Below are positions 1-5,655 of a DNA stretch of 8,179 nucleotides, piece by piece; the stretch's first letter is position 1, and each line of letters opens with the position of its first letter. The stretch is from JAAFKA01 sp043748455 (GTDB lineage: Bacteria > Bacteroidota > Bacteroidia > Cytophagales > Thermoflexibacteraceae). The stretch is taken from the NCBI GenBank assembly GCA_043748455.1, contig JAYTNF010000111.1, forward strand, positions 1-8,179. Reading direction: 5' to 3'. The notes below the pieces were generated by a model, which did no database searches, had not been told where the DNA came from, and worked only from the letters and a program-made list of their open reading frames with translations. Position numbers and translations under genes: made by a program.

Positions 1-53
1 TTATTGCAAAATGGGAAGGGGAATTTGGCAAAGAAGAAGTTGTTGCAGAGTAA
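1..53 (+). CDS. 3' end of a truncated plus-strand gene (unknown product)
   Basis: Reading from position 3, the frame is open to a TAA stop at 51-53 and gives the tail IAKWEGEFGKEEVVAE. The mix of charged residues and hydrophobics looks like a genuine soluble protein C-terminus; the other two plus frames give low-complexity or basic, cysteine-rich products. The start lies outside the window, so the product cannot be identified. The gene converges on the large minus-strand gene ending at 121, with a long hairpin (66-110) between them. Only 16 codons are visible, so this call rests on composition and layout. Confidence 0.45.
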   Translation, partial: IAKWEGEFGKEEVVAE

Positions 54-65
54 ATTGTATAATTA

Positions 66-110
66 TTTTACGTTGTCAATGGTGCTTTTCGCACCTTGAC
101 AAGCGTAAAA
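66..110. terminator. long hairpin between convergent genes
   Basis: The arms are TTTTACG (66-72) with CGTAAAA (104-110), TTGTCAA (73-79) with TTGACAA (96-102), and GGTGC (81-85) with GCACC (91-95). The loop is TTTTC (86-90), and single unpaired bases lie at 80 and 103. This gives a 19-bp stem between two converging genes. A role in ending transcription from both sides is inferred from position. No U-tract follows on either strand, because the A/T ends of the stem run the opposite way from a classical intrinsic terminator, so the mechanism is uncertain. Confidence 0.5.
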
Positions 111-120
111 GTGCTATAAC

Positions 121-3100
121 TTACCTCACCACCATCATTTTACCTCTAAAAACTACCTTTTCTGCACCTTTTCGCACCTGTAACACATACACATATACAC
201 CTGATGCAAGAGTAGAAAAATTAAAATTTTGTATGTAATTACTTGATTCATAGACTTTTGCACCTGTTAAACTATAAACAATGACCTCTGAATTAGGATA
301 ATTTTCTAAGCCAATAATTCGCCAAAATGAGAAAGTGCTATCTTTATCAGTTAATAAAGTCGGAATTTTCAAACACTGTTCTAAACTTGTCAAAGCAACT
401 TCTAAACTCTGCAATTTGCCAACACAACCATTGTCAAAAGTTTCCAAAACTGTAATTTTTCCCATATTTTTAGACCCGTTTTTAAGTTCAGAAGACTTCC
501 AATTTACTGTAATTATATTCAAACTTTGTCCGATAATTTCACCATTTTCAATAGTCCAAACATATTTTGAATTTGGATTATAAGACAAATTTGTACCAAA
601 TTGGTATGTAATATTTTGTGAAAATTCGCAAGGACTTGTATCTCCAATAATTTGTAAAGTAGTATCAGGAGAAGCTAATATTTTGACTTGCAAGGTGTCT
701 GAATTTCCCACACATTTGTCAGTTTGCGTAACACTGTTTTCACGAACATAAACCAAACCAATTTCCCCTTTTGGACTTACAGCTTTTTTCGCCCAATTTA
801 CAATAACTTTGTTTTTATTTTGCGAAATTACATCACCACCCAAAATAAACCATTCATAGCTACTTCCATTCGTAAAATTGGTTTCATAGCTAATGTTTTG
901 ACCTTGATTCACACAAATTTGTGTTTTTCCTATGGGTTTACTTGGTTTTAAGGCTTGATTAATTTTAATATCAAGTTTTATCGTATCATGACAACCCGCA
1001 TCATTTTGCAAAATAGCACTGATAAAAGCCTTGTCATTATAATTGCCAAAATTTACAAAAATACTATCTTTTGAGATTGTTTTTTGGATAATTCCACCCT
1101 TAACAAACCAGAAAATTTGCAAAATATCAGCAGCCAAACTATCTATTTTATATGTAATATTTTTAGCATTTGGGCAAATAACTGAACTGCCATAAATCTG
1201 ATATTTTTTGATAGTAGGCAATACTGTGATGCGAGTGCTGTCTGTTTTTTGACATTCAGAATTTGGGTGTTTTGTGGTTAAAGCCAATCGCAAAATGATA
1301 GGTTTTGATGTTTTATTGATATAGCTAAAAGTTGGATTTACAATGTCATGGCTACTCAAAATTTCTGAAATTTTAATCGTAGAATTGTTCAGAGTCCACA
1401 ACCAAGAAACTCCCCCTTCGGGGGCTGGGGGGCTTCCCAACACCAAACTTGTATTGCTGCAAATCAAACTGTCTTTGGCTGCATAAAACTCAATTTTTGG
1501 AAACACTTTTATAAGCACACTATCCAAAAACTCACAACCTGTGTCAGTGTTTCGAACAGCTACGTAATAGGTATGTGTAACAATTTTTGTGTTTTTTGTC
1601 AAGTTTTTAATGCTTGGATTTGCGATATTTGTGTTTGAAAATAGCAATAATGTATCTATTTCTATATTTTTTTTATACCAACGATGGCTATAATTTTCTA
1701 AAGGTTTTACACCAATTTCGATACTTTCATTATAACAAATATTTTTATCTGCACCTGCAAATTTAATTCCCCCTTCGGGGGTTAGGGGGCTTATTTTTAC
1801 ATTCAAAATTACGCTATCTTTGCAACCTAATTCGTTTTGCAAAATCACTTTTACAAAGGCTTTGTCATTGATAGTTCCCCAGTTTATGGCAATACTATCA
1901 AGCCTCGAAAGAGGAGAAATTGTGCCACCAAAAATTTCCCATTTCAAAACTTTTATGCCACCTTCGAGGGTTAGGGGGATTCGCAGCTTATAAATCATAT
2001 TTTTTGAATAGGGACAGACAGCACTTGAGCCTATAATTTGGGCTTGAATTTTTGGTAAAACAGTAATAATTACAGTATCTGAAATACTACAATTATTGCC
2101 AAAATTAGTATTTGTGGCTTTTAGAATATATGTAAGTTTTTGGGTTTTATTGCTATTATTTTCGAGTTTTAGCAAGGGTTTTAAGCTATTTGCACTGTCT
2201 AAACCTGTGGCAGGACTCCATGAATAAACCCCCCAGCCCCCTACTGGGGGAGTTCCTCCACCAATAACTCCCCCAGTAGGGGGCTGGGGGGCTAATCTGA
2301 TGCTTTGATTGCTGCAAATGGTGGTGTCTTTTCCTGCCGAAATGGGTTTTAGGGCTGGGGCAACTGAAACTGTGATGCTTGATGAATCTTTGCAATTTGT
2401 TGTGCTATTGCTTACAAGTAATTTATAAGTAATTTTTTTTAGCGTATCTCCTTGATTATCAAGTCTAAATGTTGGATTTGCTATATTGGGATTTGATAAA
2501 CCTGTAGCAGGTTTCCAAAGATAAGCAAAGCCTGTTTCTGAATTTATGCCAAAATTACCTATTTCTAAATGACATAGATTTAGGGTAGGTTTTAGGTTTA
2601 TGGTTGCAAGTTTTTGAACAATAACGGTTTTGTTAAACTCACAAGCACCAATTTTTAGTTTCACGATATATGTACCTGCTTGGGTGTAAGTTTTTATCGG
2701 ATTTTGAATAGTTGCGGTTGTGCCATCACCAAAATTCCACGAATACGTGTCGTTTATATTTGGGGAAGTTGCCGCAAAATTTACGGTTAAGGTGTTGCAA
2801 GGTTGTGAAAAGGAGAAATCTTTGTAAACTCCACCAAGAAAATTTGAGGGGAAAATTGGATTATTAATATATTCAAAGCCATAGCCATAGCTTGGAATAG
2901 TGGTTGGAGTAATTTCAAATACATTTTTTTGATAATTACAAGCTACACCTCTAAAATTGGGTAAATTAATAACATCTACAAAATTTTTGTTGTTTCCCAC
3001 GTTTTGATTATTCTTAAAAAAATATAGTTTCCCATTATTGGCGGCATGAAATATAGTGGTAGCACTGAAATAACTATCTTCTGCTATCTTAATAGCAGAA

Positions 3101-4035
3101 GCCTTAATTTGTGTTTCGTTATTGCTGCTTAGGTCAAGTTGAAAAAGTCCTATTCCATTTCTAATTGTACTTGTTGCATAAATTTTGGTGCCATCAGGTG
3201 AAAAAGAAACTGTTCCAAAAAAACTACTTGTGTAGTCATTAAAATTTATTCTATTTGTTAATTTCCCTGTTTGTTGATTAAAATCATAGAGCAAGGAGGT
3301 TTCACGGGAGGAGTTATTTTGGAAAAAAGTATTCTCAATAGTAGTTACTTTATTTCCTTGATTAGAAAAGGTTATATACATATTTACATCTTGCCCACCT
3401 TTGATAAAAAAAGAAGATTCTATTGGTGGTTGAATACCTGCTGGCGTAATTTTATAGGCATAATAATAACCTGGTTTCACCCAATCATTGGTGAGTAACC
3501 AGTAACTTTGACAATCTGAAGCTATAGTAACTGCCATGCCCTGTCCTATTTTATCGCGAATTTGTATATTTTTCTGTATTACCTTACCTTTTCCATTGTT
3601 CTGGCTCATATCTATAATACTGTAAAACAAACCATTTATATAAACATCGTTTTGAAACAGATAATACAGGTGGGCTGCTGCAGGATTTGGTACAATTAAA
3701 ACAACTTGGTAAGTAGTGCAATTTGTGCGTGCTGCACAACTTCTTAGCCCACCACCATTTTCCATAATTTGGTGCTGGTTGTTATAGACATTAAGCCCGT
3801 CTGAATAAAATAATAAATTGCCATTTTTGTCAGCAATGGTACTACTACCCCAGGAAAGTTGTGATATAGACGAAGGCAAGGGAAAAATGGTTGGAATAGT
3901 AGCAGTGGAATTGGTAGAAAATTTTAATATGTTGCCTTGATATAACCAGTTAGCAGCTTCGCCTTGTGCATATATCGATGTTGGTAAACATAGGAAAAAA
4001 GTAATTAAGATAAACTTTAGAGTATTGATAAACAT
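121..4035 (-). CDS. secreted PKD/Ig-like multidomain protein with T9SS-like C-terminal domain
   Basis: This is a 1304-residue predicted exported protein. Residues 1-24 form a signal peptide (hydrophobic core, cleavage near YAQ/GE). Residues 28-400 carry motifs such as DKNGNLLFYSDG and FSPDGTKIYAT, as in the propeller-like N-terminus common in Bacteroidota surface proteins. A PKD domain follows at about 405-475 (key motif WNFGDGTTA, Cys413 and Cys465). Eight modules of two kinds come next. Type A (about 480-560, 562-660, 760-845, 848-940) has an early TIC-N-S-like motif. Type B (about 663-748, 943-1026, 1035-1118, 1122-1215) resembles PKD-like folds with W-GG and VNW motifs. Each module has one early and one late Cys (488/548, 574/649, 674/738, 767/834, 859/928, 954/1015, 1041/1108, 1136/1204), suggesting disulfides. 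Residues 1237-1304 resemble a T9SS sorting domain (FWRIIGLENYPNSEVIVY, then SGVYVYVLQV and a basic end). The likely fate is export across the outer membrane and surface attachment or release; the ligand is unknown. Five GC-rich repeat copies lie within the gene. Confidence 0.9.
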   Translation of the reverse strand: MFINTLKFILITFFLCLPTSIYAQGEAANWLYQGNILKFSTNSTATIPTIFPLPSSISQLSWGSSTIADKNGNLLFYSDGLNVYNNQHQIMENGGGLRSCAARTNCTTYQVVLIVPNPAAAHLYYLFQNDVYINGLFYSIIDMSQNNGKGKVIQKNIQIRDKIGQGMAVTIASDCQSYWLLTNDWVKPGYYYAYKITPAGIQPPIESSFFIKGGQDVNMYITFSNQGNKVTTIENTFFQNNSSRETSLLYDFNQQTGKLTNRINFNDYTSSFFGTVSFSPDGTKIYATSTIRNGIGLFQLDLSSNNETQIKASAIKIAEDSYFSATTIFHAANNGKLYFFKNNQNVGNNKNFVDVINLPNFRGVACNYQKNVFEITPTTIPSYGYGFEYINNPIFPSNFLGGVYKDFSFSQPCNTLTVNFAATSPNINDTYSWNFGDGTTATIQNPIKTYTQAGTYIVKLKIGACEFNKTVIVQKLATINLKPTLNLCHLEIGNFGINSETGFAYLWKPATGLSNPNIANPTFRLDNQGDTLKKITYKLLVSNSTTNCKDSSSITVSVAPALKPISAGKDTTICSNQSIRLAPQPPTGGVIGGGTPPVGGWGVYSWSPATGLDSANSLKPLLKLENNSNKTQKLTYILKATNTNFGNNCSISDTVIITVLPKIQAQIIGSSAVCPYSKNMIYKLRIPLTLEGGIKVLKWEIFGGTISPLSRLDSIAINWGTINDKAFVKVILQNELGCKDSVILNVKISPLTPEGGIKFAGADKNICYNESIEIGVKPLENYSHRWYKKNIEIDTLLLFSNTNIANPSIKNLTKNTKIVTHTYYVAVRNTDTGCEFLDSVLIKVFPKIEFYAAKDSLICSNTSLVLGSPPAPEGGVSWLWTLNNSTIKISEILSSHDIVNPTFSYINKTSKPIILRLALTTKHPNSECQKTDSTRITVLPTIKKYQIYGSSVICPNAKNITYKIDSLAADILQIFWFVKGGIIQKTISKDSIFVNFGNYNDKAFISAILQNDAGCHDTIKLDIKINQALKPSKPIGKTQICVNQGQNISYETNFTNGSSYEWFILGGDVISQNKNKVIVNWAKKAVSPKGEIGLVYVRENSVTQTDKCVGNSDTLQVKILASPDTTLQIIGDTSPCEFSQNITYQFGTNLSYNPNSKYVWTIENGEIIGQSLNIITVNWKSSELKNGSKNMGKITVLETFDNGCVGKLQSLEVALTSLEQCLKIPTLLTDKDSTFSFWRIIGLENYPNSEVIVYSLTGAKVYESSNYIQNFNFSTLASGVYVYVLQVRKGAEKVVFRGKMMVVR
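1408..1435. repeat. GC-rich palindromic element, copy 1 (inside coding region)
   Basis: On the plus strand the core is CCCCC-TTC-GGGGG followed by CT and six Gs, in otherwise AT-rich sequence. In the coding strand it is read in frame as SPPAPEGGV (about residues 868-876), in the loop after the SLICSNTSLVLG strand of a type A module. The same 28-nt pattern recurs at 1765-1792 and 1954-1981, with a related form at 2229-2291. Confidence 0.8.
1765..1792. repeat. GC-rich palindromic element, copy 2 (inside coding region)
   Basis: It has the same layout as copy 1, with TTA replacing CT between the two G runs. It is translated in frame as SPLTPEGGIK at the junction between a type B and a type A module (about residues 749-758). 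The stem CCCCC/GGGGG closes a three-base TTC loop. Confidence 0.8.
1954..1981. repeat. GC-rich palindromic element, copy 3 (diverged, inside coding region)
   Basis: This is a degenerate copy: the C and G runs are interrupted by substitutions, but CCTTCGAGGGTTAGGGGG remains recognisable. It is translated as IPLTLEGGIK (about residues 686-695), inside a type B module between the IYKL strand and VLKWEIFGG. The substitutions keep the reading frame and suggest an older insertion. Confidence 0.65.
2229..2291. repeat. two GC-rich elements head to head (26-bp perfect inverted repeat)
   Basis: Positions 2229-2254 and 2266-2291 are exact reverse complements over 26 bp, with an 11-base spacer. Each half resembles copy 1, with CTACT or AGTAG replacing the TTC loop. 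The pair is read in frame as APQPP-TGGV-IGGG-TPPVGGWGV (about residues 582-603), in the same loop of a type A module as copy 1 but in an earlier module. The stem is the most stable predicted secondary structure in the gene. Confidence 0.85.
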
Positions 4036-4097
4036 AAGATTTGAAAATTAATGAAGCCATACTGTATTTAAAAGATATTGCCTACGTGCATACCATT

Positions 4098-4148
4098 AAA
4101 AAATACTGTTATTGAATAACCTAAAATTATTCAATAACAGTATTTTTT
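4098..4148 (-). terminator. strong intrinsic terminator of the lipoprotein gene
   Basis: A perfect 22-bp stem is formed by 4098-4119 and 4127-4148 around a 7-base loop. Transcribed from the minus strand, it begins with an A run and ends in a run of six Us. It overlaps the first base of the stop codon of the lipoprotein gene, so termination would occur just after translation ends. It lies 63 bp upstream of the start of the large secreted-protein gene, which implies that the two minus-strand genes are transcribed separately. Confidence 0.88.
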
Positions 4149-4927
4149 TAGGCTACTATAAATGCGTAGAGAGTAAAAAATTTCTGTGCACGACTTTGTC
4201 CTCGTGTTCCTGCAAAAGAACCATTGTATCCCCAATATGCGGTATTATTAGTATCTTGGAATCTTACCATAACGTTAGTAGCCAAATTAGGAGAAAAATA
4301 AAGGCTAATACCTTCTAACCTCCTACTTTGTCCCGTAGTCCCGTACAAACTGTATAAACTTGTGGTTGGTACATCTCCATTGCCTTGTATATGTGCAAAA
4401 CTTGGGGCAATAATTCCCAAGTCTGTACCATAATAAGTATTAGACGTTGTAAACTCTATTGCCTCAATATCTTGATTGTCTTTACCTGCTGGGATTCCTA
4501 TGGGAAAGTTACCACTCCAACCATTAAAAGCAACATGTATTCTATAGCTAAGAGATATTGTAGATTCTTTACGCCCTGCATTTTGCCAATTTTTAAAATC
4601 TTTACTTTGTTTTGCAAAATCTGTCATTTGCCCAGTTTTGCTATTGTAAGTTTTTAAGATTTTTTCAACAATCATACTTCCATTCTCCCGTTCTGAAATT
4701 CCTTTCAACAGATAAGGTAATACGGCAGTATCTATTTCTAATACAAGATTTCTATCAATATTAAGCACAAACTGCAAATCTTCTGTTTGAGTTTTTAGTG
4801 GATTTGATTTTTCAGGTTGTGGAGTTATTAATTCCACATTTTGTTCACACCCTATCATTCCAACCGCAGTTATCATAATTGCTGCCGCAGTGGTTATTTT
4901 CTTTTTGAATTTTAATAAATTGAACAT
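4148..4927 (-). CDS. lipoprotein with three ChW-like repeats
   Basis: The 259-residue product starts at the ATG at 4927. An in-frame ATG at 4987 would add 20 residues, but it falls about where transcription should begin and would bury the signal. The chosen start gives a basic stretch (KFKKK), a hydrophobic core and a lipobox-like MIGC with Cys27, so a lipid-anchored envelope protein is likely. Residues 28-120 are polar and not recognised. The C-terminal half has three segments resembling ChW (PF07538-type) repeats: about 125-160 (YRIHVAFNGW, then IPAG and IEAIEF), 170-211 (YGTTGQSRRLEGISLYF) and 218-258 (YWGYNGSFAGTRGQSR). ChW repeats are known mainly from surface proteins of Clostridium and relatives and are linked to surface interactions. 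The match is from memory of the pattern and needs a profile search. The gene is divergent from an XRE regulator and followed by a strong terminator. Confidence 0.8.
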   Translation of the reverse strand: MFNLLKFKKKITTAAAIMITAVGMIGCEQNVELITPQPEKSNPLKTQTEDLQFVLNIDRNLVLEIDTAVLPYLLKGISERENGSMIVEKILKTYNSKTGQMTDFAKQSKDFKNWQNAGRKESTISLSYRIHVAFNGWSGNFPIGIPAGKDNQDIEAIEFTTSNTYYGTDLGIIAPSFAHIQGNGDVPTTSLYSLYGTTGQSRRLEGISLYFSPNLATNVMVRFQDTNNTAYWGYNGSFAGTRGQSRAQKFFTLYAFIVA

Positions 4928-4991
4928 AATTTTCAAATATGTTTTAAAGTGATATAAAAGTATTCTTGTGTGTGGATTGCAATTCACGCCA

Positions 4992-5026
4992 CAAAAGTAT
5001 AAGCATTTTTTCGGACTTCCTACAAA
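4992..5026 (-). promoter_or_regulatory. Bacteroidota-type promoter for the lipoprotein gene
   Basis: On the minus strand, TTTG (5026-5023) is followed by a 23-base spacer and TACTTTTG (4999-4992), a perfect TAnnTTTG -7 box. The spacing is at the upper end of the usual range. The expected transcript start is near 4985-4988, giving a leader of about 60 bases before the ATG at 4927. Confidence 0.65.
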
Positions 5027-5030
5027 GTTT

Positions 5031-5049
5031 AGTACCGTTGTACGGTACT
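5031..5049. promoter_or_regulatory. palindromic operator candidate for the XRE regulator
   Basis: AGTACCG (5031-5037) and CGGTACT (5043-5049) form a perfect 7-bp inverted repeat around TTGTA. The right half overlaps the -7 box of the regulator gene (5046-5053). The left half lies 4 bases beyond the -33 element of the divergent lipoprotein promoter, with the palindrome centre near -52 relative to that start. XRE-family proteins usually bind such dyads as dimers, so a site for the neighbouring regulator is a reasonable inference. Confidence 0.6.
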
Positions 5050-5053
5050 TTTG
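5046..5053 (+). promoter_or_regulatory. -7 box of the XRE regulator gene
   Basis: TACTTTTG matches TAnnTTTG exactly and lies 87 bases upstream of the ATG at 5141. No TTG is present at the expected -33 distance (ending 17-23 bases upstream), so the promoter may be weak. The intervening leader (5060-5140) is AT-rich and includes a 9-bp AT hairpin at 5064-5088. Confidence 0.55.
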
Positions 5054-5140
5054 TTAAGAGATGTTAAAATTTTATGATTAAATTTTAAAAACAAGTTATT
5101 TGCAAAAAATATTAAACAAAAACCCTTAACAACTTTTATT

Positions 5141-5608
5141 ATGGAAATTATTGAAAAAATTAAAACACTTAGGCAATTTCATAGTCTTACACAAGAATTA
5201 TTTGCAGATATGCTCTGTATATCACTTTCTGCCTATAAGAAAATAGAATTAGGTATTACCAAAGAACTCACTTTGCCAATGCTGCGAGATATAGCTAAGA
5301 TTTTAGAAACGACAGTAAGTGTTTTAGCAGATACAACAAATGATATGCTGCAACCATCTGACAAAGAAGTAGCCATAGCAAGACAAATTAGTAAATTGGA
5401 AGTCAAAATTATAGACTTGAATCTCACAATTTTAGCAAGAGATTACACAATTAAAGACCTTCAAAATCCTAAACCTACTCCTGCACCACCTGAAAAAACA
5501 GCACAACAAATAGAATTTGAGGCAACAAAGGCACATTTTAATAAAAAATGGAAAGAACTTGTGGTTGATGTTAATAATAAAAAAACTTTCCTAAGTTTTG
5601 AGGTTTAG
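5141..5608 (+). CDS. XRE-family transcriptional regulator with C-terminal coiled coil
   Basis: The product is 155 residues. Residues 1-65 form a Cro/C1-type helix-turn-helix: KIKTLRQFHSLTQELFADML, then the recognition region SLSAYKKIELG and a third section LTLPMLRDIAKILETTVSVL. Residues about 72-105 are heptad-rich and predicted to form a coiled coil. A proline-rich linker (PKPTPAPPEK, 110-119) and a short charged tail (to 155) follow. A DNA-binding dimer is likely; no ligand-binding domain is visible. The divergent lipoprotein gene and the palindrome at 5031-5049 make autoregulation and control of that lipoprotein plausible. The last seven codons lie in the terminator hairpin shared with the convergent surA-like gene, so the C-terminal sequence TFLSFEV is partly set by that structure. 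Confidence 0.85.
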   Translation: MEIIEKIKTLRQFHSLTQELFADMLCISLSAYKKIELGITKELTLPMLRDIAKILETTVSVLADTTNDMLQPSDKEVAIARQISKLEVKIIDLNLTILARDYTIKDLQNPKPTPAPPEKTAQQIEFEATKAHFNKKWKELVVDVNNKKTFLSFEV

Positions 5609-5616
5609 GAAAGTTT
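5583..5616 (-). terminator. terminator of the surA-like gene, embedded in the regulator's 3' end
   Basis: A perfect 12-bp stem (5583-5594 with 5605-5616) encloses a 10-base loop. Read from the minus strand it runs into seven consecutive Us (5585-5579), a good intrinsic terminator 40 bases after the stop of the surA-like gene. Read from the plus strand only three Us follow, so it should work less well for the regulator, whose stop codon (5606-5608) lies in the right arm. Confidence 0.75.
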
Positions 5617-5655
5617 AAAGAAACAGTTACAAAATAAATAAAACTCAACCAAAAC

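Noticed and set aside
11..238. Plus-strand open frame of 75 codons
   Set aside because: It overlaps the 3' end of the large secreted-protein gene and the hairpin, and its composition is unlike a real protein (Arg/Cys-rich start, repetitive Thr/Tyr). It is a shadow frame.
3078..3101. Nine-bp perfect inverted repeat inside the secreted-protein gene (CTTCTGCTA/TAGCAGAAG)
   Set aside because: It is short, isolated and fully explained by the coding sequence; one such dyad in a 3.9-kb gene is not surprising.
4070..4077. TATCTTTT on the minus strand as a -7 box for the secreted-protein gene
   Set aside because: It has one mismatch to TAnnTTTG and no TTG at the -33 distance, and the upstream terminator stem crowds the position. 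It is too weak to list.
4928..4987. Upstream ATG extending the lipoprotein by 20 residues
   Set aside because: The extension would put the lipoprotein signal inside the protein and start translation at about the predicted transcript start. The internal ATG gives a proper signal peptide with lipobox.
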